Positions 46,408 to 54,895 of a DNA stretch of 64,000 nucleotides are shown piece by piece. Below the pieces are notes generated by a model. The model worked only from the letters and a program-made list of their open reading frames with translations, was not told the DNA's origin and searched no databases. The stretch comes from Microcystis panniformis FACHB-1757 (lineage in GTDB: Bacteria > Cyanobacteriota > Cyanobacteriia > Cyanobacteriales > Microcystaceae). Both the position numbers and the translations under genes were made by a program. Numbering within the stretch: position 1 is the first letter of the stretch; each line of letters opens with the position of its first letter. Location: positions 3,782,001 through 3,846,000 of the forward strand of contig NZ_CP011339.1 of assembly GCF_001264245.1 (NCBI RefSeq), in the 5' to 3' direction.

Positions 46408-47118
46408 GATCGATAAGTACCTAAGTAGGGTTTGCTGAAAAAGGTTTTCGTGGGGGCAGGGTGTGGGGTGTGGGGTGTGGGGTGTAGGGTTTTACCGATT
46501 TTGAGGTAGTCAGTTACCTAATTTTCAGGGAAAAAGTCCAGGAATTTTACCCCCGATCACTCCAATGGTCAGCACTTTTTGAGGAAAAAAAAGTCTAAAA
46601 GCCTTTTTTTCAGTAATCAGTGATCAGTAAACAGTAACCAGTAACCAGTGAAAAGACAGTAGGAAACTTCTATTTAATACTGCTCACTTAAAACTCAAAT
46701 CTGATCACTGATAACTGATAACTGATAACTGAAAGGGGTACATCTCATTTTTGTAAATCTACTAAGTTGGGATTTTTTAAGGGAAACTTCCTACTAAAAT
46801 CGGGCGTTACTTTCGGTTTTATCGCTCAATCCAAGCTTTTGGGGGGTTCTACCCCCCAAACCCCCCGTTGGGGGCGTGGCGCCGCCCCCAAACCCCCCGC
46901 GCATTAGTTTTTCGGTGGGATGCTTACAGGCAGCTGCTGATATATCTGTAATAATTTAAAAGTCACTGATAATTGCTGATTATCGGTGTTCCTGCAAATG
47001 TGGGATGCACCCATCGATAAGTACCTAACTTACCCACTGATAAACTGATAACTGATAACTGATAACTGATAACTGATAACTGATAACTGATAACTGATAA
47101 CTGATAACTGATAATACT
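46408..47118. repeat. Repeat-filled spacer: MITE, tandem repeats, GC-rich palindromes
   Basis: A GGGTTTGC-family MITE starts at 46428 after TAAGTA and fades near 46612 without its right end. (CTGATAA)n blocks lie at 46698-46734 and 47043-47114. 46848-46905 has nested C- and G-rich palindromes around GGGGGCGTGGCGCCGCCCCC. ATCGATAAGTACCTAA occurs as a 16-bp direct repeat at 46409-46424 and 47013-47028. No gene is seen. Confidence 0.8.
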
Positions 47119-48768
47119 GTGTTCTCACTCCCCCAAACCAGTCAAAGACAAAAAGAAATCCTTGAGATAGTTCTCGGCAACGGTTGGGACTATATGCGCG
47201 GGGTTTTAACCCTAGGAAAAACAGAAAATCCCCAGATTCCTACCCCAGAAGTTCTCAAAAAAATCCTCGTGGAATTGGGGCCTTTTTATGTCAAATTGGG
47301 ACAGTTACTTAGTACCCGTCCCGATCTGCTACCTGCTAATTATATCGAGGCTTTAACTGCCCTACAAGCGCAAGTTCCTCCCGTTGCTTGGACGGATATA
47401 GAAATAGTCATCACCGAACAGTTAGCCAAACCGATCGAAGAGGTATTTAAGTATATTAATCCCCAACCGATCGCCGCAGGATCAATCGGGCAAATTCATC
47501 GGGCAACTTTATTATCTGGGGAGGAAGTAGCGATTAAAGTCTTGCGTCCTGGAATCGAAAAAATTGTCGCCCAAGATAGTGCCTTAATTAAGGGAATTGC
47601 TGATTTAGTTGCCCTAACAGAATTTGGTCAAAGTTATGACGTTGTTAACTTAGCAGAGGAGTTTATTAAAGCAGTCAATGCGGAATTAGATTTCACCCAA
47701 GAAGGTCATTATACTGACCAATTACGCTATAATTTAACCCAGAGTCGGTGGTCAGAACCCAAGCAGTTAGTTATTCCTAAAATTTATTGGCACTTAACTA
47801 ATTCCAAGCTATTAGTGTTAGAATGGTTAGAAGGAAAACAAATTTTAGAGGCTGATGTTTCTAGACCGCCAACTGAGCAAGCAATTTCCCAAAGAAAAAG
47901 CGAAATAACTAGGATTTTGTTTCGGTCATTTTTTCAACAAATTTATATTGATGGCTTCTTTCATGCCGATCCTCACCCGGGTAATATTTTCTATCTTGAT
48001 GATGGTAGAGTGGCTTTAATTGACTGTGGTATGGTGGGCAGATTAGACCCGCAAACTCAACAAATTTTAACAGAATTGTTATTGGCAATTGTTGACTTAG
48101 ATGCCAAAAGATGCAGTCAACTAACTATTAAACTATCCGAGTCAGTCGTGCCGATTACTTTAGTACAATTAGAGGTGGATTATGAGCGGATGTTGCGAAA
48201 ATATTATAACCTCAATTTAAATCAAATTAACTTTAGTGAGGTGGTTTATGAACTTTTGCAAATTGCCCGTCGCAATAGAATTAAACTTCCGGGTAATTTA
48301 GGTTTATTTGCCAAAAGTCTCGCTAATCTAGAAGGAACTGCCCGAAAATTTAATCCTGATATTAATATCCTGGAGGAAGTCAAACCGCTATTAACTAATA
48401 TTCTTGAACAACAGTTAATCGGTAGCACTCCCCTACAAACTGCCCTAAGAACAGTTTTAGACTTGAAATCTTTTTCCCTGAAATCTCCCCGTCAAATCGA
48501 AGTTTTACTAGATGGTTTAACCTCGGAAACTTTAAATGTTAATCTGAAAATTCGCGACTTAGATAATCTCCGTCGCAGTTTAGATAATTCCGCCAATCGA
48601 CTAGCTTTTAGTGTGATTATTGGTTCCTTAATTATCGGGGCTGCTATTGTTACGGCCAGCACCCAATCTCGGCAATTAACTATTATTAGTACCGTATTAT
48701 TTGCTACAGCTAGTTTTATCGGTTTATGGTTAGTTGTCGGTATCCTGCGATCAGGAAGATTGCGCTAG
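47119..48768 (+). CDS. ABC1/UbiB-family atypical kinase
   Basis: 549 residues. The ABC1 signature segment KKILVELGPFYVKLGQLLSTRPDLLP is followed by QPIAAGSIGQIHRATL (A-rich loop), VAIKVLRPG, DFTQEGHYTDQLR, FHADPHPGNIFYLDDGRVALIDCGMVGRL (catalytic and DFG-like parts). Two hydrophobic C-terminal helices (FSVIIGSLIIGAAIVTAS and VLFATASFIGLWLVVGIL) anchor it in a membrane. UbiB-like proteins support quinone metabolism; cyanobacterial members act in the thylakoid or plasma membrane. The GTG start directly follows a (CTGATAA)n tract and has no Shine-Dalgarno sequence. Confidence 0.93.
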   Translation: MFSLPQTSQRQKEILEIVLGNGWDYMRGVLTLGKTENPQIPTPEVLKKILVELGPFYVKLGQLLSTRPDLLPANYIEALTALQAQVPPVAWTDIEIVITEQLAKPIEEVFKYINPQPIAAGSIGQIHRATLLSGEEVAIKVLRPGIEKIVAQDSALIKGIADLVALTEFGQSYDVVNLAEEFIKAVNAELDFTQEGHYTDQLRYNLTQSRWSEPKQLVIPKIYWHLTNSKLLVLEWLEGKQILEADVSRPPTEQAISQRKSEITRILFRSFFQQIYIDGFFHADPHPGNIFYLDDGRVALIDCGMVGRLDPQTQQILTELLLAIVDLDAKRCSQLTIKLSESVVPITLVQLEVDYERMLRKYYNLNLNQINFSEVVYELLQIARRNRIKLPGNLGLFAKSLANLEGTARKFNPDINILEEVKPLLTNILEQQLIGSTPLQTALRTVLDLKSFSLKSPRQIEVLLDGLTSETLNVNLKIRDLDNLRRSLDNSANRLAFSVIIGSLIIGAAIVTASTQSRQLTIISTVLFATASFIGLWLVVGILRSGRLR

Positions 48769-48780
48769 AAATTATCGCCA

Positions 48781-49188
48781 TTAAATTAAGATTTGTTGTT
48801 GTAAAAATTTCGCCCACCGACTGGCTAATTCAACTTCAGTAAAGGGAATTCTTTCAGGCGATCGCTCCTTAAAGATAAATTCTAGGCAAGGGGAACCCTG
48901 CGGGGGAAGAGCATCTAAATCCACCACTTGATTATTAACTAACAGACGGATTTCTTTGACCTCCTCTAGGGAAAAAGTTTGTAAATTAATCACTCCCTTA
49001 CGAGTTGGCTTTCCCCAAGTGATAATTTTATCTTTTTGACCTAAGACAGAATATATATCATACTTAGCTCGCTCGAAGTTTTCCGCCCATTGTCGATAGA
49101 TTTCCACTTTTTGGTATTCATTCCAACCACTCCAAGCCAACCAAATAAATAGAATTAATAAAGGTGTCCACAATAACCCGCGTTCCAT
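48781..49188 (-). CDS. Hypothetical membrane-anchored protein
   Basis: 135 residues: one N-terminal transmembrane helix (GLLWTPLLILFIWLAWSGW), then a soluble domain (YDIYSVLGQKDKIITWGKPTRKGVINLQTFSLEEVKEIRLLVNNQ, with FIFKERSPERIPFTEVELASRWAKFLQQQ). It looks like a conserved cyanobacterial unknown. It converges with the ABC1 kinase gene, 12 bp apart. No function is proposed. Confidence 0.7.
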   Translation of the reverse strand: MERGLLWTPLLILFIWLAWSGWNEYQKVEIYRQWAENFERAKYDIYSVLGQKDKIITWGKPTRKGVINLQTFSLEEVKEIRLLVNNQVVDLDALPPQGSPCLEFIFKERSPERIPFTEVELASRWAKFLQQQILI

Positions 49189-49240
49189 AAACTATCGCCC
49201 CAAAATACCAGTCAATTAATCGTATTTTATGCTAAGTGGG

Positions 49241-49420
49241 TGGGTGGAATTAAATATAAGATGAACGGAGGTTGGGTTGAAGCATGAAACCCAACGCCCG
49301 CATGGGTTACGCTACCGCTAACCCATCCTACAAATAATTGTGCCTCCCTACTTAATTGGCAGCAAGGGATTATACTAGGGTTTGCGGCAAAAAGTTTTTC
49401 GGTGGTGGCAGGGTGTGGGG
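49241..49420. repeat. Dispersed GGTTGGGTTGAAGC repeat plus a MITE scrap
   Basis: 49241-49357 is the same block as 21123-21234 (inverted there). 49378-49420 is the left end of a GGGTTTGC MITE (GGGTTTGCGGCAAAAAGTTT) that ends abruptly. Confidence 0.75.
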
Positions 49421-49482
49421 AAGGAAACCTCTTTCATCTGCGGTGGTGAAAATTTTTTCATCGGGACTGACTTGCTGATGCG

Positions 49483-49509
49483 GAAAAAAGGGCAGACAAA
49501 AGCCTACCC
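49483..49509 (-). terminator. Rho-independent terminator of glnA
   Basis: On the minus strand GGGTAGGC pairs with GTCTGCCC (one mismatch or wobble) around TTTT and is followed by TTTTTT. It begins about 28 nt after the glnA stop. Confidence 0.8.
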
Positions 49510-49536
49510 TAGGATTAATAATTAATCAATCAAACC

Positions 49537-50958
49537 TTAGACATCGTAGTAGAGAGAGAACTCGTAGGGGTGAGGACGTAAGCGCATCGGGTTAACTTCG
49601 TTATCGAGTTTGTAGGTGATCCAGTTTTGGATAAAGTCTTCGGTAAAGACACCAGAATCGGTCAAGAAAGCGTGATCTTTTTCGAGACTTTCCAGAGCTG
49701 CTTCTAGAGAACCAGGGGTAGAGGGTATTTTTGACAATTCTTCGGGGCTGAGTTCGTAGATATCCACATCGAGAGGTTCCCCTGGTTCGATTTGATTTTT
49801 AATTCCATCGATACCCGCACAGAGCATAGCTGCAAAAGCGAGGTAGGGGTTAGAAGTCGCGTCAGGACAACGGAATTCTAAACGTTTAGCTTTTGGGTTG
49901 CTTCCCGATAAAGGAATCCGAATCGAAGCGGAGCGATTACCTTGGGAGTAAGCCAGGTTTACAGGGGCCTCAAAACCGGGGACGAGACGCTTGTAAGAGT
50001 TGGTGGTGGGGTTAGTTAAAGCTAAGAGTGCGGGAGCGTGTCTAAGCAAACCACCGATGTAGTGCAGTGCCATTTGGCTAAGTCCGGCGTATTTATCCCC
50101 AGCGAACAGGGGTTGACCATCTTTCCAGATAGACTGGTGAACGTGCATCCCGGAACCGTTATCACCAAAGATGGGTTTAGGCATAAAGGTGACGGTTTTA
50201 CCGTATTTCTTCGCCACGTTCTTAATGCAGTATTTGTAGGTCATCAAGTAGTCAGCGGCCCGTACTAGGGTAGAGAATTTAATCCCTAACTCGTTTTGAC
50301 CACCAGTAGCGACTTCATGGTGATGTTTTTCGATGGGAACTCCGCAGTCGGCCATGGTTAAGAGCATTTCCGTGCGAATATCTTGAGAGGTGTCGGTGGG
50401 ACTAACGGGGAAATAACCCTGTTTGTAGGCGGGTTTATAGGCAAGATTTCCCTCTTTTTCGTCCTTACCGCTATTCCAACGACCTTCGACACTATCCATA
50501 TAGTAATAGCCTGCGTTGGCGGTTTGGTCGAAACGAGCGCTATCAAAGAGGAAAAATTCCGCTTCCGGTCCAAAATATACGGTATCACCTAAACCGGTAC
50601 TGCTAAGATAATCGATCGCTTTCTGAGCAATAGAGCGAGGATCGCGGCTATACCATTCACCAGTTCTCGGTTCTTTGATGCTACAGATCATGCTTAGGGT
50701 AGGTTCCTTGTAGAAGGGATCGATCCAAGCAGTGGTAGGATCGGGAACCATGGCCATATCGGATTCGTTAATTGCTTTCCAACCGCGAATACTGGAACCA
50801 TCGAAGGCAACACCATCGCTGAAAGAGCTTTCATCGATTTGATCGTAGTAGAACGAGCAATGTTGCCAGATACCTGGCATATCAATAAATTTCAGGTCGA
50901 TAATCTTAATATTGTTGTCCTGAATCATTTTCAAGACTTCTTGTGGCGTTTCGGGCAT
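49537..50958 (-). CDS. glnA: Glutamine synthetase type I
   Basis: GS makes glutamine from glutamate, ammonia and ATP, the main nitrogen-assimilation step. The 473-residue GSI protein has FDGSSIRGWKAINESDM, YFGPEAEFFLFD, GYFPVSPTD, HHHEVATGGQNELGIKF, FGDNGSGMHVHQSIW, NRSASIRIP and the loop with the tyrosine region at the C-terminus. The regulation is visible: an NtcA-activated promoter lies at 51009-51050. Cyanobacterial GS is normally inactivated by IF7/IF17 proteins, not seen here. Confidence 0.97.
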   Translation of the reverse strand: MPETPQEVLKMIQDNNIKIIDLKFIDMPGIWQHCSFYYDQIDESSFSDGVAFDGSSIRGWKAINESDMAMVPDPTTAWIDPFYKEPTLSMICSIKEPRTGEWYSRDPRSIAQKAIDYLSSTGLGDTVYFGPEAEFFLFDSARFDQTANAGYYYMDSVEGRWNSGKDEKEGNLAYKPAYKQGYFPVSPTDTSQDIRTEMLLTMADCGVPIEKHHHEVATGGQNELGIKFSTLVRAADYLMTYKYCIKNVAKKYGKTVTFMPKPIFGDNGSGMHVHQSIWKDGQPLFAGDKYAGLSQMALHYIGGLLRHAPALLALTNPTTNSYKRLVPGFEAPVNLAYSQGNRSASIRIPLSGSNPKAKRLEFRCPDATSNPYLAFAAMLCAGIDGIKNQIEPGEPLDVDIYELSPEELSKIPSTPGSLEAALESLEKDHAFLTDSGVFTEDFIQNWITYKLDNEVNPMRLRPHPYEFSLYYDV

Positions 50959-51008
50959 GGAAAACTCCTTTGACGTATGAATCGGTTCTTAAGCTTCTCA
51001 AAAAATCC

Positions 51009-51050
51009 ATCCTAAACAGTCACTTTGACCAGTTTTGTATTTTTCGATAC
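51009..51050 (-). promoter_or_regulatory. NtcA-activated promoter of glnA
   Basis: Read on the minus strand the site is GTA-N8-TAC (51050-51037), then exactly 22 nt, then TAGGAT (51014-51009) fitting TAN3T. This is the full class-II NtcA promoter consensus GTAN8TAC-N22-TAN3T. It lies about 50 bp upstream of the glnA start, so expression should rise when nitrogen is limiting (2-oxoglutarate high). Confidence 0.93.
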
Positions 51051-51158
51051 AAAATCTTTGATCCTAGCTTGAAAAAATCTGTAATTTCCTTGTTCAGGTC
51101 GGTAATTGCTCCGAATGGCGATTTGCCCATCAGCTTCTACTGCCCCTTGCCCTACTTA

Positions 51159-51371
51159 GGGTTTGCGGCAAAAAGTTTTTCGTGGGGGTAGGGTGTGGGG
51201 TGTGGGGTGTGGGGTGTGGGGTTTTACCGATTTTCAGGTGGTCAATTAGCTAATTTTCAGGGAAAAAGTCCAGGAATTTTCCCCCAATCACTCCAATGGT
51301 CGGCACTTTTTGAGGGGAAAAAAGTCTAAAAACCTTGTTGGATAAGGTTTTTAGATTTATTCAGCAAACCC
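51159..51371. mobile_element. GGGTTTGC-family MITE, first of three in tandem
   Basis: It starts GGGTTTGCGGCAAAAAG and ends TTCAGCAAACCC, flanked on both sides by TACTTA (51153-51158 and 51372-51377). It is 213 bp, of the G-rich subfamily. Confidence 0.88.
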
Positions 51372-51377
51372 TACTTA

Positions 51378-51604
51378 GGGTCTGCGGCAAAAAGTTTGTT
51401 GGTGGGGTTAGGAGTCAGTAGCCGGTCGTCAGTAGCCGGTCGTTTCAGGCTTTGTTGCCCTTCTTTTTTGTACCAGTTTATCTACTAAGAGAAGGATAAT
51501 GCAAGTTTTTTGAATGTCCTAATCCTATATTCTGGCACTAACATCGGATTTTAACAGGTCAAAAGCCTTATTTTAAAAGGGTTTTACCATTATTCAGCCA
51601 GCCC
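51378..51604. mobile_element. GGGTTTGC-family MITE, second of three in tandem
   Basis: It begins GGGTCTGCGGCAAAAAG directly after the TACTTA that ends the first copy and finishes TTCAGCCAGCCC before TAATTA. Its interior includes duplicated GTAGCCGGTCGT. The two flanks differ, so one end may come from recombination. Confidence 0.78.
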
Positions 51605-51610
51605 TAATTA

Positions 51611-51792
51611 GGGTTTGCTGAATAAATCTTGTTCGAGCTGCCCGGTCATCACCGTCCGGCCCTGGCCGTGAGGATGTCAAACACTTAACCAGACATTTTG
51701 TCCTTAAATTCTGAAATATAACGTCTGCTTAACCCGGAACGATCAAAGCGTTAGATTAGAAAGAGTCCTTTTTTGAGAGATATTTAAACCTG
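51611..51792. repeat. Third MITE end and remaining sppA upstream spacer
   Basis: GGGTTTGCTGAATAAATC (51611) is a further MITE end following TAATTA. From about 51640 to the sppA start no repeat or gene is recognised; the sppA promoter must be here or within the MITEs. Confidence 0.6.
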
Positions 51793-52614
51793 ATGGTCTG
51801 GCCTTTTAAACCGAAAACCCACAAACAAATCGCTCGAATAGAAATTACAGGTGCAATTGCCTCCGATACCCGCAAAAGAGTCTTAAAAGCCCTAGAAATC
51901 GTCAAAGAAAGGCAATATCCCGCCCTACTTCTCCGCATTGACTCCCCCGGGGGAACCGTGGGGGATTCCCAAGAAATTTATGAAGCATTGAAGCGGTTAC
52001 AAAAAAACACGAAAATAATCGCTAGTTTTGGCAATATTTCCGCCTCTGGCGGCGTTTATATCGGTATGGGAGCTAATTATATTATGGCTAACCCCGGCAC
52101 GATTACTGGCTCGATCGGTGTTATCCTCAGAGGGAACAATCTGGAAAGATTGTTGGATAAGGTGGGAGTTTCGTTTAAAGTGATTAAATCTGGCCCCTAT
52201 AAAGATATTCTCTCCTTCGATCGAGAATTAACTGATGAAGAAGAAAGAATTCTCCAGGATATGATCGATACCAGTTATCAGCAATTTCTGCAAACCGTCG
52301 CCGGAGCGAGAAATTTAGATGTCAATCAGGTGAAAAGTTTTGCCGATGGGCGCATTTTTACCGGCCAACAGGCGTTAGAATTAGGAGTGGTTGATCGCTT
52401 GGGAACCGAGGAAGATGCCCGACTTTGGGCGCTAGAATTGGCAGGATTACCCCCAGATAAAACTAAATGTCAGACTATCGAAGAACCGAAACCCCTCCTC
52501 AGTCGTCTGACGGGCAATCGTTCCCCAATACCCCTAGGATTACAAAAAACCCTACAGCGCCTAGAATTTGAATTGGAAGTTAACGGACAACTATTGTGGT
52601 TATACCGACCCTGA
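51793..52614 (+). CDS. sppA: Signal peptide peptidase SppA (short form)
   Basis: 273 residues, S49 serine peptidase. It has IARIEITGAIASDTRKRVL, LLLRIDSPGGTVGDSQEIYEAL, ASFGNISASGGVYIGMGANYIMANPGTITGSIGVI (catalytic serine in SASGG) and GPYKDILSFDRELTDEE with the catalytic lysine. Cyanobacterial short SppA acts at membranes; one form helps adjust phycobilisome linkers in high light. The first residues MVWPFKPKTHK have no long membrane helix. Confidence 0.92.
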   Translation: MVWPFKPKTHKQIARIEITGAIASDTRKRVLKALEIVKERQYPALLLRIDSPGGTVGDSQEIYEALKRLQKNTKIIASFGNISASGGVYIGMGANYIMANPGTITGSIGVILRGNNLERLLDKVGVSFKVIKSGPYKDILSFDRELTDEEERILQDMIDTSYQQFLQTVAGARNLDVNQVKSFADGRIFTGQQALELGVVDRLGTEEDARLWALELAGLPPDKTKCQTIEEPKPLLSRLTGNRSPIPLGLQKTLQRLEFELEVNGQLLWLYRP

Positions 52615-52691
52615 TGGCCAGATTAAAGTCGAGAAAAAGGGCGCGTTAACCCCTAAAATTGACTCATCAGGATTAGCGGAGGATGACAATC

Positions 52692-53084
52692 GTGCAGTGG
52701 AAGGTTCGAGCCATTCGGGGAGCAACGACAGTAACGGCTAATACTATTGAAGCTATACGAGAAGCAGTAACAGAACTCCTCGAAGCGATCGAAATCCACA
52801 ATAGTCTCGATCCCGATGATATTGTTAGTATTATCTTTACGGCAACTCAGGATTTAGACGCGATTTTCCCCGCCGCTATCGCTCGCGAACGTCCCCATTG
52901 GCAAAATGTCCCCCTCCTCGATGTGCAACAGATGCACGTCGTTGGTAGTCTGGACAAGTGTATTCGCGTAATTCTCCACGTTAATACTCCCAAACTGCAA
53001 AGCGAAATGCAGCACGTCTATCTGCAAGGGGCGAAAAATCTTCGCCCCGATTGGCAGATTTCTCCAGTAACTATTAATCGCTAA
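52692..53084 (+). CDS. aroH: Chorismate mutase, AroH class
   Basis: The enzyme turns chorismate into prephenate for Phe and Tyr. The AroH-type fold is shown by VRAIRGATTVTANTIEAIREAVTELLEAI, SIIFTATQDLDAIFPAAIARE, VPLLDVQQMHVVGSLDKCIRVILHVNT. Arg in RGATT and C-terminal Arg/Tyr (HVYLQGAKNLRPD) are the substrate ligands. GTG at 52692 is the likely start because GGAGG lies 9 nt upstream; the ATG at 52683 immediately follows that Shine-Dalgarno sequence and is unlikely to be used. Confidence 0.93.
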   Translation: MQWKVRAIRGATTVTANTIEAIREAVTELLEAIEIHNSLDPDDIVSIIFTATQDLDAIFPAAIARERPHWQNVPLLDVQQMHVVGSLDKCIRVILHVNTPKLQSEMQHVYLQGAKNLRPDWQISPVTINR

Positions 53085-53100
53085 AATCTTCGATAACTGA

Positions 53101-53994
53101 CTAAATCCCCATTTCCGACAGCCAACTCAAAATTAATTGATTAACTTTTTCGGGATGTTCATCGTGGGGACAGTGACCAGCTTTGGCAATCGGATAAAAT
53201 TGGGTATTATTTCCCATTTTAGCTCTTTCTTGGTAAATTACCGAACCGGCGATCGGTGTCCAAGGGTCATCCTCTCCCCAGAGTACCAATAAAGGGCGAT
53301 CGATTTGCGGTAATAATTCCAGGGGAGAAGGTCCGGGGGGTGCCGTCAACACCGATGCGAACACTCCCCACGCACCCGCATCACAGGAGGGTTGATAGAG
53401 AATTTCGACTAATTCCTCGGTAATCGCGGTATGATCCCGATAAACCTGTTTTAAGGTGTTACGGATGCGATTTTTCTGCCTTACCTGTCCAAAAATAAAC
53501 TTTCCTGTCACGGGAGAACTAACTAAACCGGTAAAGGCAGCCATGATTAAACGCAGCGGCAAATTTAATTCTTCGGGACGATGGTTTAATCCTCCGGCAC
53601 AGTTAATAATTACTCCTCCAGCAGTGATTTCGGGAGATTCTGCCATCAGCATTAAGGTAATCAGTCCCCCGATGGAATTACCGATAAATACCGCCGGTTT
53701 TGCCATTTTTTCTCGCCAAAAGTCTTGTATTTGCCGCAGCCAAAGGTCGAGACTATAATCTAAAGCGGGCTTATCTGTACCCCCAAATCCCAAAAGATCT
53801 AGGGCATAGACTTGATAGCCATTTTCCGCTAAAACGGGGATATTTTTGCGCCAATGACCGATAGATGCCCCAAAACCGTGAATTAATACTAGGGGTTGTC
53901 CTTCTCCCCGCACAGTGTAGGGGATGGTGTGACCTTGCCATGTCCAAGACAATTGTTCTAAGCTAGTCCCAGTGAGCGGAGATTGTCGTGCCAT
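53101..53994 (-). CDS. Alpha/beta hydrolase
   Basis: 297 residues of the alpha/beta-hydrolase fold: LVLIHGFGASIGHWRKNIPVLAENGYQVYALDLLGFGGTDKP (oxyanion region), VFIGNSIGGLITLMLM (nucleophile elbow with the catalytic Ser), LVLWGEDDPWTPI (catalytic Asp) and AGHCPHDEHPEKVN (catalytic His). Similar cyanobacterial proteins are annotated as haloalkane dehalogenase-like or chlorophyll dephytylase-like; the substrate is unknown. It converges with aroH, 16 bp apart. Confidence 0.88.
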   Translation of the reverse strand: MARQSPLTGTSLEQLSWTWQGHTIPYTVRGEGQPLVLIHGFGASIGHWRKNIPVLAENGYQVYALDLLGFGGTDKPALDYSLDLWLRQIQDFWREKMAKPAVFIGNSIGGLITLMLMAESPEITAGGVIINCAGGLNHRPEELNLPLRLIMAAFTGLVSSPVTGKFIFGQVRQKNRIRNTLKQVYRDHTAITEELVEILYQPSCDAGAWGVFASVLTAPPGPSPLELLPQIDRPLLVLWGEDDPWTPIAGSVIYQERAKMGNNTQFYPIAKAGHCPHDEHPEKVNQLILSWLSEMGI

Positions 53995-54052
53995 TGTATG
54001 AAGTTTTATTAAGTGATAGGTAAATTATAGAGTAAAAATCAGTCGAGAATTT

Positions 54053-54895
54053 ATGCCACAACGCCAGACTTTTACCAATAACTCGATGGAAATTTCCTAT
54101 TTACAATGGAGCGATCGAGGTATGCCTCTATTATTATTGCACGGCATGGCGGATCATGCTTTGGTTTGGTCAAGCTTGGGCGATTATTTAAGCTCAAATT
54201 ATCAAGTTATTGCCCCAGATTTGCGGGGACATGGGGAAAGCGGTAAACCGGCAACCGGTTATCACTTTCAGGATTATATCGGCGATTTAAGGGCTTTAAT
54301 TAATCATTTAGGTTGGACGCAAGCACATATTTTAGGTCATTCTTGGAGTGCTAAAATAGCGGCAATTTGGGCAACTCAACAGCCGGAAGTATTTAAGAGT
54401 TTAATTTTAGTCGATCCCTTTTTTATCGATAAAATGCCTAGTTGGATTAGGATAACTTTTCCAATTCTCTATCAAGTTTTGCCCTTTTTAAAGATTACTC
54501 GCTCCTTTGATAGTTATCAGAGCATAGAGGCGATCGCTCGTCAATTAAAACAATATAAAGGTTGGTCAAATCTACAGCAAGAGGTGTTTAAAAATGCCAT
54601 CGAACAAAAAGCTGATGGCAGTTGGAGCGGTAAATTCACTTTATCGGCACGGGGGGAAATTTTTGAGGATGTCATGGGGTTTGCCGGATTAACTAAAACT
54701 TTAGATATTCCCAGTTTATTAATCCTTCCCCAACAGGGATTAAATCGCACTGCTTGGCAAATTCAATCCTACAAAAAGTATTTAACTTCTCTAGAGATTA
54801 AAAAAATACCGGGTAATCATTGGGCATTTTTAGGGGAACCTGAAACTTTTAATCAAGCGGTGGCCGAGTTTTTATCCTTTCGGGAAATTGTATGA
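54053..54895 (+). CDS. Alpha/beta hydrolase
   Basis: 280 residues: MPLLLLHGMADHALVWSSLGDYLSSNYQVIAPDLRGHGESGKP, AHILGHSWSAKIAAIWATQQP (GxSxx nucleophile, Ser), SLLILPQQG near the acid position, and IPGNHWAFLGEPETFNQAVAEFL with the catalytic His. It is divergent from the neighbouring hydrolase, with 58 bp between the starts, and only the family core is shared. The specific reaction is unknown. Confidence 0.88.
   Translation: MPQRQTFTNNSMEISYLQWSDRGMPLLLLHGMADHALVWSSLGDYLSSNYQVIAPDLRGHGESGKPATGYHFQDYIGDLRALINHLGWTQAHILGHSWSAKIAAIWATQQPEVFKSLILVDPFFIDKMPSWIRITFPILYQVLPFLKITRSFDSYQSIEAIARQLKQYKGWSNLQQEVFKNAIEQKADGSWSGKFTLSARGEIFEDVMGFAGLTKTLDIPSLLILPQQGLNRTAWQIQSYKKYLTSLEIKKIPGNHWAFLGEPETFNQAVAEFLSFREIV

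Noticed and set aside
47043..47114. Possible CRISPR array
   Set aside because: The units are 7-bp perfect tandem repeats with no spacers. No cas genes are in the window.
52615..52682. Continuation of sppA in a shifted frame (YTDPDGQIKVEKKG)
   Set aside because: The known short SppA form ends near the present stop, and the shifted stretch has no recognised homology; it runs into aroH.
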